From Hellea sp. (GTDB lineage Bacteria > Pseudomonadota > Alphaproteobacteria > Caulobacterales > Maricaulaceae), in NCBI GenBank assembly GCA_013002305.1, contig JABDKG010000014.1, positions 1-64,000 of the forward strand: 64,000 nt of DNA, written 5' to 3'. Positions 36,512 through 45,388 of this stretch are shown here, piece by piece. Made by a program: the position numbers and the translations under genes. How positions within the stretch are numbered: position 1 is the stretch's first letter; every line of letters begins with the position of its first letter. The notes beneath the pieces were generated by a model, which saw nothing but the letters and a program-made list of their open reading frames with translations, was not told the DNA's origin and made no database searches.

Positions 36512-36539
36512 CTGAACATAATCTGAATATTAGGTTCAG
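36512..36539. promoter_or_regulatory. Interrupted dyad upstream of the PepSY/FeuPQ-like operon
   Basis: CTGAAC-a-TAAT (36512-36522) pairs with ATTA-g-GTTCAG (36529-36539) around a 6-bp centre. On the minus strand the same segment contains TTCAG twice at 11-bp spacing (TTCAGATTATGTTCAG), the geometry of PhoP/OmpR-type boxes. It lies 25 bp before the PepSY start and 17 bp after the dnaJ-like stop. No T-run follows, so autoregulation is more likely than termination. Confidence 0.5.
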
Positions 36540-36556
36540 CTTTCAGTTGGATTACA

Positions 36557-37471
36557 TCACAGAATATTTTCGCGAGGGTTAAAGTCATTTTCGCTTTCAT
36601 CACCCTTTGCCCAATCAATTAAAGCTTTGTTTTTAGGATCTTTTAAGACGATTTGCGTTTTTACAAGCAAATCGCCACCCTTCACGCCTTTCCCTTTTAG
36701 GCGAAAAGTCTTTCCTGAATTTGTACCGGCAGGCAGCGTTAATTGTACAGAACCGCCGGGCATGAGTACTTTTATCTTCCCGCCGAGAATCGCCTCTTTA
36801 AGAGAAATAGGCAGGGCCAGACGGAGATTTTTCCCCTCACGGCGTAAATGTTTATGGGTGCCGACTTCTATGTCAATCTTAGCATCACCAGCAGGACCGC
36901 CATTTACCCCGGGCTGACCTTTTCCGCGAAGGCGGAGTGTGGTGCCATCTTCGACGCCGACGGGAATTTTGAGGCTCAAGGGTTTACCCGCACCGATTTT
37001 AACGTTCTTTGTTCCGCCAGTTAAAGAGTCGATGAATGAAATTTGAAGACTTGCGCGAATATCTGCGCCTTTTTGCGGCCTCGGCCTGGCTTGCCGAAAA
37101 CCCCCGCGATTAGGGTTCATACCGCCCATATTCATGCCAAAAAGCGACGCAAACAAATCCGCCATCTCATCTTGTCCGCCCGAGGTCCGCTGAAAACCGC
37201 CTTGATTAAAGCCTCCAAAACCGCCGGCTCCAAATGGATTTTGTTGTTGACCTGACGCGTCAACCTGTCCGCTATCATATTGCTCCCGCAATTCTTTATT
37301 GGACAGCAGATTATATGCCGCTGTTACCTCTTTGAATTTGGTCTCAGCCGCTTTGTCCCCGGGATTTACATCCGGGTGTAGTTTTTTAGCGAGCGCACGA
37401 TAGGCCTTTTTAATTTCAGCTTCCGTCGCGGTTTTAGACACGCCTAGTAATGTATATGGGTTCTTAGCCAT
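36557..37471 (-). CDS. DnaJ-class co-chaperone without zinc finger (CbpA type)
   Basis: The 304-residue protein has an N-terminal J domain (about 4-68) with the HPD motif in KKLHPDVNPG, a Gly/Phe/Gln-rich linker (about 73-130) and the beta C-terminal substrate-binding domains (about 135-290). The zinc-binding CxxCxGxG repeats of DnaJ are absent, which makes it a class B J protein like CbpA. It should stimulate DnaK. The start has AGGAG six bases upstream. The gene appears monocistronic. Confidence 0.92.
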   Translation of the reverse strand: MAKNPYTLLGVSKTATEAEIKKAYRALAKKLHPDVNPGDKAAETKFKEVTAAYNLLSNKELREQYDSGQVDASGQQQNPFGAGGFGGFNQGGFQRTSGGQDEMADLFASLFGMNMGGMNPNRGGFRQARPRPQKGADIRASLQISFIDSLTGGTKNVKIGAGKPLSLKIPVGVEDGTTLRLRGKGQPGVNGGPAGDAKIDIEVGTHKHLRREGKNLRLALPISLKEAILGGKIKVLMPGGSVQLTLPAGTNSGKTFRLKGKGVKGGDLLVKTQIVLKDPKNKALIDWAKGDESENDFNPRENIL

Positions 37472-37712
37472 AAAATCTCCTAGACTTTATTTAGGTAAAG
37501 CTAGGGTTTTCGCAATGGTTACGCGCAACTAATCTTGACGAGATTTTTATTGGTTTGCCTGACTTAACGTCACTTTTAAAAAAAAAGTCTGCCGAGCAAA
37601 TTTCAACCCAATTATAAATCCGCCTTTGTGTGACCGAGTTGGCCCGCGCGACAAGATCGCTATTTACCTATGTGCATATTATTGCATATGGTGCTTCTGA
37701 AAAGAGGCCTTC

Positions 37713-38873
37713 ATGGAAATTTACACAGATAGTCACCGCGAAATTCAACGGACCCTGATAAAGATTATTGAAAAAGACATAAACCCTTATGTCGATCAGT
37801 GGGAAAAGGACCGGATTTTCCCAGCTCATGAAGTGTTCAAAAAACTTGGCGATGCGGGCCTGCTTGGCATACAAAAACCGGAAAAATATGGCGGCATGGG
37901 CCTTGATTATTCATACCAGGTCGCGGCTATCGAAGCGCTCGGCCACATAAACTGCGCCGCCATTCCGATGGCCATTGGCGTGCAGACTGACATGGCAACT
38001 CCCGCGCTGGCCCGCTATGGAAGCGAAGAGCTTTGCGAGCAATATCTCCGCCCGGCGATCAAGGGCGATATGGTGGCCTGTATCGGCGTTTCAGAACCTC
38101 ACGCCGGCTCAGATGTAGCCAATATTAAAACAAAAGCGGTCAAAGACGGTGATGATTACATTATCAATGGCGGTAAAATGTGGATCACAAATTCGTTTCA
38201 GGCCGATTTTATGGTCGCGCTTTGCAATACGGGTGACGGCAACCGTCATGCCAATAAAAGTTTGATTGTCATACCCATGGATACGCCAGGCGTGATCCGC
38301 GCTAAAAAGCTTGAGAAAATGGGAAACCACGCATCCGATACCGGCCAAATTTTCTTTGAGGATGTCCGTCTCCCGCAGCGCAACCTCATCGGATCGGAAG
38401 GCGCAGGTTTCATGTATCAAATGCAACAATTTGAAGAAGAACGTCTTTGGGCTGTTGTTAGTACGGTGAGCGGCCTTCAAGCCTGTATCGACGAGACGAT
38501 CGACTATACGCGCCAGCGCGAAGTATTTGGTAAACCTATCCTCGATAATCAGGTCGTTCATTTCAAACTGGCCGAGCTACAAATTGAAGTTGAGCTGTAT
38601 CGAGCTCTCATGGAAAAATGCGTCAAACAACATGCCGAAGGCAAAAACATCACAAAATTGGTCTCGATGTTGAAAGTAAAATCGGGCCGCCTCATGCGCG
38701 AAGTCACTGATACATGCCTGCAATATTGGGGCGGTATGGGATATATGGACGAAACTTTGATTTCGCGGCGCTACCGTGATGGGCGCCTCGCCTCTATTGG
38801 CGGCGGCGCTGACGAAGTTATGCTGCAAGTTGTTTGCAAAATGCTCGGCACGCTTCCCGGCAGGAAAAAGTAA
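37713..38873 (+). CDS. Acyl-CoA dehydrogenase
   Basis: The 386-residue flavoenzyme has the three-domain acyl-CoA dehydrogenase layout. Signature segments are CIGVSEPHAGSDVANIKTKA, GGKMWITNSFQADFMVAL, and the C-terminal helical part with YTRQREVFGKPILDNQ and LQYWGGMGYMDE...YRDGRLASIGGGADEVM. Overall character recalls AtuD-like citronellyl-CoA dehydrogenases, but substrate cannot be settled from sequence alone. It oxidises acyl-CoA to 2-enoyl-CoA. There are no carboxylase or hydratase genes beside it. The start has AGAGG five bases upstream. Confidence 0.9.
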   Translation: MEIYTDSHREIQRTLIKIIEKDINPYVDQWEKDRIFPAHEVFKKLGDAGLLGIQKPEKYGGMGLDYSYQVAAIEALGHINCAAIPMAIGVQTDMATPALARYGSEELCEQYLRPAIKGDMVACIGVSEPHAGSDVANIKTKAVKDGDDYIINGGKMWITNSFQADFMVALCNTGDGNRHANKSLIVIPMDTPGVIRAKKLEKMGNHASDTGQIFFEDVRLPQRNLIGSEGAGFMYQMQQFEEERLWAVVSTVSGLQACIDETIDYTRQREVFGKPILDNQVVHFKLAELQIEVELYRALMEKCVKQHAEGKNITKLVSMLKVKSGRLMREVTDTCLQYWGGMGYMDETLISRRYRDGRLASIGGGADEVMLQVVCKMLGTLPGRKK

Positions 38874-38877
38874 GTTT

Positions 38878-39774
38878 TTAGCGCTCTTCCAATCCGGTCA
38901 TCAGCTTCTTGATCCGAGCGGCATTTGCGCCCAAATCGGACTGACCGACCCGGCTCACAGATCGCATATCAATGATGGATCCTCCATTTATAGATGGCCG
39001 TATTCGGATGATCACGTCGTCCTTAAAGCCAAACCAGAAACTTGAATCTACGGCTTCAATGATCCGTTTGTCAGAGTCCTCTGTAACAATTTTCCAGTTT
39101 TTATCCCGGACCAAAGCCAAGGCCTCCCCAAAAATCACATCCGGTTTTTCCGATCGATTGACCGTATTGATTTTTGGATAATGTTTAGACTGAAGAACCG
39201 ACACAAGAGTATTTTCCCGGACATCTTTCTTTTCGAAATAGTCAAGTGTGTTCACACCATCTACCTTGTTGCGACGCTCCACAATAGCGCTCGTGAACAC
39301 AGGCGGATCTTCAGTGTCGGTTGTAATATCGTGAATCACGGGCAGCCGGCTCGCGGTATTTTTAATCGAAAGCCCTTTATACATTGCCAATAACGGAATA
39401 ATTAGAGCCAGAATTGCCGTGAAGACACCGCGTCTTGGCTGAACTACGAATGCGAGTGCCAATCCAGCCACTCCAGCAAACAAACCCGCGTAAATCAAAT
39501 ATTTAATTGCGGTAAAAGTAATAAACCCGAACCCGAATTTATAACCCCAAATCCCAAACTTGGTTCCAAATGCACCGATTACAAATGTCAGAGGGATAAG
39601 CAGCGCAATCAATAATGCTATTTTCAAAACAAGGCGGCGCAACCGTTGTCGCTTATTGTCAGTTACATGAGGATGCTGAATTATATCAGATTTTCGCTCC
39701 GTTTTATTCGGCTCGATAATTTCTATGACAGGTTTTTTATTGCCATTTCCGCTGCCGTTATCTTCATTGCTCAT
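38878..39774 (-). CDS. DUF1499-domain membrane protein
   Basis: The 298-residue protein has a charged N-terminus (1-47), then hydrophobic segments at about 48-67, 85-108 and 113-130. A C-terminal DUF1499 domain follows (about 150-295: PVIHDITTDTEDPPVFT..., then DVIIRIRPSINGGSIIDMRSVSRVGQSDLGANAARIK). The motif IDMRSxSRxGxSDxGxNAxRI is characteristic of the family. Function is unknown. It converges on the acyl-CoA dehydrogenase gene with 4 bp between the stops, and follows the small gene 39785-40204 by 10 bp. Confidence 0.88.
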   Translation of the reverse strand: MSNEDNGSGNGNKKPVIEIIEPNKTERKSDIIQHPHVTDNKRQRLRRLVLKIALLIALLIPLTFVIGAFGTKFGIWGYKFGFGFITFTAIKYLIYAGLFAGVAGLALAFVVQPRRGVFTAILALIIPLLAMYKGLSIKNTASRLPVIHDITTDTEDPPVFTSAIVERRNKVDGVNTLDYFEKKDVRENTLVSVLQSKHYPKINTVNRSEKPDVIFGEALALVRDKNWKIVTEDSDKRIIEAVDSSFWFGFKDDVIIRIRPSINGGSIIDMRSVSRVGQSDLGANAARIKKLMTGLEER

Positions 39775-39784
39775 GGCTCGCCCC

Positions 39785-40204
39785 CTAAACGATTGATCTG
39801 ATATAAGCGACGACCATGCCGATCACAAATATGATTAAAATATTGCTCAACGTGAGAATACCAGGACCTGCGCGCTGTCCCCAATTGGCCGTCCTGTGAC
39901 GGTTTTTATCGGCAGCGGCTTTTTCATTGGTCCCAATTATATCAAACTTATCTCTAACCTGACGCTTTGCCGCCTTTGATATTGTTTTGGCAACTTGTCG
40001 CTGTCCAAAGGCCTGTCCTGCGGCTTTCGCCCTTTCTTGATAAGCTTTTTTTTCATCTGAATTTTCATAGGACATAGGATCGCCGCCTTGCGCTCGCCAA
40101 GGCGACGGTTTGCTTGGGGTTTTTTTCAAGCTCTTTTCACCGATTGAACCCAAGATGTTGAGAACAATGATAACTAAAAATATCCAGAAAATGGCTTGGC
40201 CCAT
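39785..40204 (-). CDS. Small membrane protein of unknown function
   Basis: The 139-residue protein has hydrophobic helices at both ends (about 4-20 and 117-136) and a basic, Ala/Lys/Gln-rich soluble middle with a tract AAGQAFGQRQVAKTISKAAKRQVRDKF. This could form an amphipathic helix near the membrane surface. I recognise no family. It lies between pdxH (24 bp upstream) and the DUF1499 gene (10 bp downstream), so the three may form an operon. Confidence 0.6.
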   Translation of the reverse strand: MGQAIFWIFLVIIVLNILGSIGEKSLKKTPSKPSPWRAQGGDPMSYENSDEKKAYQERAKAAGQAFGQRQVAKTISKAAKRQVRDKFDIIGTNEKAAADKNRHRTANWGQRAGPGILTLSNILIIFVIGMVVAYIRSIV

Positions 40205-40228
40205 AAAGTCGTTCTATCCTAGTTGCGT

Positions 40229-40909
40229 CTAAGGAAAAAGTCTTTCTTTCGTCCAATCATCACCTGACCGTGTAAATCGTAGCCGGTCATGCAGCCGAAA
40301 TGGCCGATCGCGCCAAAATTCTATCTGCTCTGGCACAACCCGCCAGCCGGTCCAGTAAGGCGGCCTCGGTATCACCGCGTCCTGATCATATTCAGCTTCC
40401 GTTGCCCGTATTCTTTCTTCAAACAATTCTCGGCTCGCAAGCGGCCGTGATTGATCCGATGCCCAGGCCCCGATCTGGGAACCACGTGCACGACTTGCAA
40501 AATAGGCGTCGGCATCCGCTTCGGAGACGCTTTCAACCCGACCCTTGATGCGAACCTGCCGCCGAAGGGATTTCCAATGAAGGCAAAGAGCCGCAACCGG
40601 ATGCTCCGACAATTGATTACCTTTACTAGACTCGCGATTTGAGTAAAAAACGAATCCAGTCGGACTAAATTTTTTGAGTAAAACAATTCTAACATCTGGA
40701 TTGCCGTCTCTATCAACTGTGGCGAGCGACATTGCATTTCCATCATTGGGTTCATGAGCGCGCGCTTCGGCCATCCACTGCGAAAACAAAGAAAATGGTT
40801 CATCGCGATCAAAAATCTCTACAGTGTTTCGGGCTGCTTGTTCCCGATATTGAGGATCTTGAGTGTAATCTTTGGGGCTTGGCGTGGGCGGGATAGTAGA
40901 ATTACTCAT
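40229..40909 (-). CDS. pdxH: Pyridoxamine 5'-phosphate oxidase
   Basis: The 226-residue FMN enzyme oxidises pyridoxine or pyridoxamine 5'-phosphate to pyridoxal 5'-phosphate. Family landmarks are MSLATVDRDGNPDVRIVLLK, FVFYSNRESSKGNQL, RGSQIGAWASDQSRPL and the C-terminal PPYWTGWRVVPEQIEFWRDRPFRLHDRLRF. Length and order agree with the family. It is divergent from a minimal J-domain gene with 118 bp between starts. Confidence 0.96.
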   Translation of the reverse strand: MSNSTIPPTPSPKDYTQDPQYREQAARNTVEIFDRDEPFSLFSQWMAEARAHEPNDGNAMSLATVDRDGNPDVRIVLLKKFSPTGFVFYSNRESSKGNQLSEHPVAALCLHWKSLRRQVRIKGRVESVSEADADAYFASRARGSQIGAWASDQSRPLASRELFEERIRATEAEYDQDAVIPRPPYWTGWRVVPEQIEFWRDRPFRLHDRLRFTRSGDDWTKERLFP

Positions 40910-41027
40910 TTTTTGTCCTTAAATCACTGATTAACCATAAAAATCAGGATGTTGTTAACTTTGTTCCGCTTTGTATAAGCGCAGGATTAAATTTCATTTC
41001 AAGCACTATACTGCATTTGGGGAATAT

Positions 41028-41243
41028 ATGACACGTCAGGACGCCTTGATGACATTGGGCCTTAATATGGCCGCCCGCGAAATCGACATTCGAGGCGCTT
41101 GGAGAAAAAAGGCGAAGTTTTTTCACCCCGACAGCCCCTACGGCGATGTTCATGCATTCATGCAAGCTAAATCTGCCTATGAAACATTAATTCCGCCTGC
41201 TCCGAAAGCGTACCGCGTTCAAGCCGGATCCCGTGCCTTTTAA
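41028..41243 (+). CDS. Minimal J-domain-like protein
   Basis: From ATG 41028 (GGGGA a few bases upstream) the 71-residue product reads as an isolated J domain: DALMTLGL, then the helix IRGAWRKKAKFFHPDSPYGD with the HPD motif, and AFMQAKSAYETL. It lacks any G/F linker or substrate domain. Isolated J domains usually recruit Hsp70 to a partner. The usual YxxLG opening is replaced by LMTLG. An upstream extension to 40971 is possible but lacks support. The 3' end overlaps the convergent VIT-family gene by four bases. Confidence 0.65.
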   Translation: MTRQDALMTLGLNMAAREIDIRGAWRKKAKFFHPDSPYGDVHAFMQAKSAYETLIPPAPKAYRVQAGSRAF

Positions 41244-41956
41244 ACCGGAACGTTAAAAAGCGTCCCTATTCCGTAAGCGACCAGCAAAGCCGCAATCCCC
41301 AGAATTGTTACTCTCACAACTGCGCGCACAATGGGCGCGCCGCCAATTTTTGCGCTAATTGCGCCCAACACTCCGAGCGTTACTACCGTCGAGGTCACGA
41401 GACCGGGAAATAAGTATTCTACCGGCGTCAGATAAACCATGATGATCGGCAGGAGCGCGGCCACGCTAAATGAAGCCGCCGATGATATCGCCGCCATTAT
41501 TGGATTAGCCTGCTGAAGTTCATGTATCCCAAGTTCATCGCGTATATGAGCATCGAGTGCATCGTGATCCGTTAGTTCTTTGGCCACCAACCGCGCCGTG
41601 TCTGGATTGAGGCCTCGCATTTCGTATATGGCCGCAAGTTCTTCGAACTCGTCTTCGGGATGTTCAAGCAAATGTTGCCGTTCGCGTTCAATGTCAGCCT
41701 TTTCGAGATCTTTCTGCGAAGAAACTGAAACATACTCGCCGGCCGCCATAGAAAGTGCTCCAGCAACCAAACCCGCGCCTCCGGTCAATAACAAAGCCGA
41801 TTTGGGCATGCCTGCGCCAACGACGCCCATTAAAAGTGCCGCGACTGAGATTATCCCGTCATTTGCGCCTAGAACTGCAGCCCGTAGCCAGCCCGTTCGA
41901 GCGACAAAGTGTATGTTTTCGTGGGCAGACGGCGGATGTGAATGACTATGTTCCAT
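41240..41956 (-). CDS. VIT1/CCC1-family metal transporter
   Basis: From ATG 41956 the protein has 238 residues, opening with a His-rich segment (MEHSHSHPPSAHEN). Membrane helices follow, with the family motifs GANDGIISVAALLMGV and AGALSMAAGEYVSVSSQKDLEKADIERE. A Glu/His-containing cytoplasmic loop (about 85-150) probably binds metal. Relatives carry Fe2+ or Mn2+ out of the cytosol. A TTG-initiated extension to 41986 is open but less likely. It is divergent from aroC. Confidence 0.88.
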   Translation of the reverse strand: MEHSHSHPPSAHENIHFVARTGWLRAAVLGANDGIISVAALLMGVVGAGMPKSALLLTGGAGLVAGALSMAAGEYVSVSSQKDLEKADIERERQHLLEHPEDEFEELAAIYEMRGLNPDTARLVAKELTDHDALDAHIRDELGIHELQQANPIMAAISSAASFSVAALLPIIMVYLTPVEYLFPGLVTSTVVTLGVLGAISAKIGGAPIVRAVVRVTILGIAALLVAYGIGTLFNVPV

Positions 41957-42061
41957 GGCCAGACTTCTACGCTCATGAAAGATCAAAAATCAACGCCTTG
42001 CAGAATTATTTCAAACAAAAATTGCTGGCTTCAACGGCCCTAGCCCCTTACAAGAACGCCC

Positions 42062-43132
42062 ATGTCACACAATATATTTGGACATCTTTTTCGTTTTACG
42101 ACTTGGGGCGAAAGCCACGGCCCAGCGATTGGCTGTGTTGTCGACGGTTGTCCGCCTCTGCTTGAGCTAGCCGAAACGGACATTCAACCTTTTCTCGATG
42201 CTCGCAAACCGGGCACAAGCCGCTTTGTCACGCAGCGTAAAGAACCGGATCAAGTCAAAATTCTATCCGGTGTATTTGAAGGCAAAACGACAGGAACCCC
42301 GATCAGCCTGATTATTGAAAATACCGATCAACGCAGCCGCGACTATGCAGAGATTAAGGAGCGCTATCGCCCCGGCCATGCTGATCTTACTTATGATGCC
42401 AAATATGGCATTCGCGATTACCGCGGCGGCGGACGCTCAAGCGCACGCGAAACAGCCAACCGCGTTGCCGCAGGCGCTATTGCCCGTAAAATTCTTGGTG
42501 ATGATATCATCATTCGCGGCGCGGTTGTGCAAATTGGCGCGCACATGATCGACGCTGAAAACTGGGATTGGAAACAAGTGTCCAAAAACCCATTCTGGTG
42601 CCCCGACGCCAAGGCTGCCAAAGACTGGGAGAGTTATCTGGACGAGATTCGAAAATCCGGAAATTCCATAGGCGCCATCGTTGAAGTCCACGCCGAAAAC
42701 GTGCCCGCAGGGTGGGGCGCGCCGGTTTACGGCAAGCTAGATTCAGATATTGCCAATGGGCTTATGTCGATTAATGCGGCAAAAGGCGTTGAAATCGGTG
42801 CTGGTTTTGCCAGCGCGTCATTTACAGGCGTTGAAAATGCCGATGAAATTCGCATGGACGACGGCGATTATACCTTTCTGGGCAATAATTCCGGCGGTAT
42901 TTTGGGCGGTATCTCGAACGGCGACACGATCGTTGCGCGAATGGCAATCAAGCCAACATCGTCAATGCTATCCGTGCTTAAATCAGTGACAAAGTCTGGC
43001 GAAGAAATCGATGTCAGAACCAAAGGCCGTCATGATCCTTGTGTTGGCATTCGCGCTGTTCCTGTTGCGGAAGCTATGCTGGCCTGCGTTCTAGCAGATC
43101 ACAAACTTAGGCACCGCGGCCAAGTCGGTTAG
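42062..43132 (+). CDS. aroC: Chorismate synthase
   Basis: The 356-residue FMN-dependent enzyme makes chorismate from EPSP in the shikimate pathway. Signatures are [51 protein letters not shown] and the C-terminal [18 protein letters not shown]. The length agrees with bacterial AroC. A methyltransferase gene begins three bases after its stop and may be cotranscribed. Confidence 0.97.
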   Translation: MSHNIFGHLFRFTTWGESHGPAIGCVVDGCPPLLELAETDIQPFLDARKPGTSRFVTQRKEPDQVKILSGVFEGKTTGTPISLIIENTDQRSRDYAEIKERYRPGHADLTYDAKYGIRDYRGGGRSSARETANRVAAGAIARKILGDDIIIRGAVVQIGAHMIDAENWDWKQVSKNPFWCPDAKAAKDWESYLDEIRKSGNSIGAIVEVHAENVPAGWGAPVYGKLDSDIANGLMSINAAKGVEIGAGFASASFTGVENADEIRMDDGDYTFLGNNSGGILGGISNGDTIVARMAIKPTSSMLSVLKSVTKSGEEIDVRTKGRHDPCVGIRAVPVAEAMLACVLADHKLRHRGQVG

Positions 43133-43135
43133 ACA

Positions 43136-43765
43136 TTGCCCCGTGATCCGCAAAATAATCCAAAACGCGAACACTGGGAAGCGCGTTGGGCGCAAGCCGA
43201 TTTTCGTATGGCCTGGATGACGCAAGAAATTCCGCCTTTAGTGACTGAATTGCTAAATACAGGTAAATTGACCTCGCAAGATCGGCTATTAGATATTGGA
43301 TGCGGCAGCGGGGAGCTGGCATTGGGACTGGCCCGCGCTGGTATAGAAATTGTCGGAGTAGATTTTTCCGACACGGCCATTTTGAAGGCCCGGGAGGCTG
43401 GCCATTACTTCCCGGATCTAAGACTGAAATTTCAGGTCGGGGATTTTTGTGACCCTAATTTTCGGCTGGGTAAATTTTCATGGCTGATTGATCGCGGATG
43501 TCTACATGTAATACCGGATGATCAAAAACAGGCCTATTTTAATAATGCGGCGCGAGGATTAAGTGCAAATGGGAGTTTCCTCATTTTTCACAAGTCTAAT
43601 CTTGGCGACAAAAATAACGCAATTTCGCTAGACTCCCTGAAAAAGATGATTGCGACCTATGGAGGTCAAAACTTCGAACTCATTACGACCAAGCCTTACG
43701 ACTTTTCCGAAGGAAAAAATGAAAAGGTTGGATTTGCGCTTTATCTAAAACGCAGCGCGACCTAA
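43136..43765 (+). CDS. Class I SAM-dependent methyltransferase
   Basis: The 209-residue product begins with TTG at 43136, three bases after the aroC stop; there is no clear ribosome site, and coupling to aroC is plausible. Motif I is LLDIGCGSGELALGLARAG, followed by IVGVDFSDTAI and the core strand WLIDRGCLHVIP. The HWEARW N-terminus and DRGCLH recall the thiopurine methyltransferase/TehB-like group, which methylate small thiols, metalloids or tellurite. The exact substrate is unknown. Confidence 0.8.
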   Translation: MPRDPQNNPKREHWEARWAQADFRMAWMTQEIPPLVTELLNTGKLTSQDRLLDIGCGSGELALGLARAGIEIVGVDFSDTAILKAREAGHYFPDLRLKFQVGDFCDPNFRLGKFSWLIDRGCLHVIPDDQKQAYFNNAARGLSANGSFLIFHKSNLGDKNNAISLDSLKKMIATYGGQNFELITTKPYDFSEGKNEKVGFALYLKRSAT

Positions 43766-43793
43766 TAACGACCTTAAACACGCTGAGAAAAAC

Positions 43794-44831
43794 ATGCTTT
43801 TTACCAAATTCGCCTTAATGGGCCAAAACCTTTCAAAATATGATCGCGACTGGCCAATTAGTTTCGATACAGACCCGAATTCAGACGGTGCCAAAGCGGT
43901 TGAAAACTATTTGGTCGAGAATTTTATCAACCCTGCAAGCGGAAACAGCTCCGTAACTGAAAAATTATCAGCCAAACGCGCGCGATTTGAAAGCAATGGC
44001 TTAAGCCGAGAAATTGACGGCGAATATCGTGAGGGCATTGCAAATTTTGGAGACATAAGCGTTTCCGGCGAATGGTCACTGGCAAAAGGTTCCGACGCCG
44101 ATAGACGTATACTTTATATACATGGCGGCGCTTTTACTGTTGGAAGCGCTGTTAGCCACAGAGCTATAACGGGAAATTTGTCAAAGAAAACAGGCTGCGC
44201 TGTATTCGCGCCGAACTATCGATTAATGCCCGAGAACTCGCGTTTGGCCAGCGTTGAAGACTGCCAAGCGGCCTATCGCTGGATTTTAGAAAATGGCCCT
44301 GACGGCCCCAAGCCGATCGAAAAACTTGCAATCGTTGGAGATTCAGCCGGCGGAAATTTGACGCTCGTTATGGCGCAGTGGGCCAGAGACAATGGGGTTA
44401 GACCTGCAGATGCGATTGTCGGTATTTCCGCTGCGACGGACAGCACATATGCCAGTCCTTCAATAAAAGACAATTTTGACACAGATTTGATGTTAAAGCC
44501 TTTGGCGGCACCGCTTTTAAAGATTCCGCGCCCATTATTAGTTTGGTTCGTTTGGAAGCAACTCGGAGTCAGGCCGACCGACCCGCGCGTCTCGCCGCTT
44601 CGCGGCGATTTATCCGGACTTCCGCCAACCCTGCTTCACGCCAGCGCTCATGAAATGATGTTTGATGATAGCGCCCGCTACGTTGCCAAAGCACAATCAC
44701 AGGGGAGCGACGCCAGACTTCAGAGCTGGTCTCACCTCTGTCATGTCTGGCATATGTTTGATACGATGCTGCCAGAAGCGCATGAGGCGATAGATGAAAT
44801 TGCGAATTTCATAACCGATCAGATGGAGTAA
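43794..44831 (+). CDS. Alpha/beta hydrolase of the hormone-sensitive-lipase family
   Basis: The 345-residue esterase has the oxyanion motif YIHGGAFTVGS, the nucleophile elbow VGDSAGGNLT, an Asp in the region HASAHEMMFDDS, and the catalytic His in HLCHVWHMFDTML. No signal peptide is seen, so it is probably cytoplasmic. It should cleave short to medium acyl esters. It is 28 bp after the methyltransferase gene and 3 bp before a small secreted protein gene. Confidence 0.88.
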   Translation: MLFTKFALMGQNLSKYDRDWPISFDTDPNSDGAKAVENYLVENFINPASGNSSVTEKLSAKRARFESNGLSREIDGEYREGIANFGDISVSGEWSLAKGSDADRRILYIHGGAFTVGSAVSHRAITGNLSKKTGCAVFAPNYRLMPENSRLASVEDCQAAYRWILENGPDGPKPIEKLAIVGDSAGGNLTLVMAQWARDNGVRPADAIVGISAATDSTYASPSIKDNFDTDLMLKPLAAPLLKIPRPLLVWFVWKQLGVRPTDPRVSPLRGDLSGLPPTLLHASAHEMMFDDSARYVAKAQSQGSDARLQSWSHLCHVWHMFDTMLPEAHEAIDEIANFITDQME

Positions 44832-44834
44832 CGG

Positions 44835-45263
44835 TTGAGATCTAGATGGATATGGTTGCCAGTAGCCGGCCTTGTTCTATCCACAACAGCTAACGCTGAC
44901 GCGCTGGATTGGGCGAACGGATATTGGGGTGTCAGCCCCAAGGATTTAACGTCAGAAGAATATAAAGACCGTAATTGCGAAGACCGGCCCGTATCGATCA
45001 ATATCGATCGGGAAAACAATATCTATTGGTCGCAAATCGGAGATGATACACCGCGCAGCGCTGCCATAAGCGACATTACGCGGACCAGCTTCACTCTCAA
45101 TTATGTCAATGAAACCCGAACCATGGATGACGGACGGCTCCATATCTGGACCATTCAATTTTCAAACGCCGATAGTTTTTATTGGATTCGCGAGGACTGG
45201 AAGTCAGATGACACAGCGCGCGGTACAGTCATGCGCTACCGATGCGAGATCAAAATCAGCTAA
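44835..45263 (+). CDS. Small secreted protein of unknown function
   Basis: The 142-residue product starts at TTG 44835, with GGAG about eight bases before it, overlapping the end of the esterase gene. A signal peptide ends near TANAD (residue 21). The mature part holds three Cys-poor beta-rich segments with DWANGYWGVSP at the start and TVMRYRCEIK at the end; two Cys (NCEDRP and RCEIK) could pair. I recognise no family. The translational context links it to the esterase. Confidence 0.65.
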   Translation: MRSRWIWLPVAGLVLSTTANADALDWANGYWGVSPKDLTSEEYKDRNCEDRPVSINIDRENNIYWSQIGDDTPRSAAISDITRTSFTLNYVNETRTMDDGRLHIWTIQFSNADSFYWIREDWKSDDTARGTVMRYRCEIKIS

Positions 45264-45338
45264 AAGTCCAATTGTAATGTTCCTGAACTGAAAATGAATT
45301 ATGATCTCAGAACGCGTTCAGCGACGATTCTCTAAGTA

Positions 45339-45375
45339 GGTCTCATACGGATTGGACAGGCCGATCCGGGAGACC
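45339..45375 (+). promoter_or_regulatory. Hairpin in the 5' leader next to the ribosome site
   Basis: GGTCTC (45339-45344) pairs with GAGACC (45370-45375), and inside it CGGAT (45348-45352) pairs with ATCCG (45364-45368). The ribosome site AAGGAG begins two bases later (45377), before the ATG at 45389. The stem-loop may stabilise the message or control initiation of the glycine-zipper gene. Confidence 0.5.
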
Positions 45376-45388
45376 AAAGGAGCTACTC

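Noticed and set aside
37673-37691. Repeated TGCATAT before the acyl-CoA dehydrogenase gene
   Set aside because: The two copies are direct, short and AT-rich, with no clear operator symmetry.
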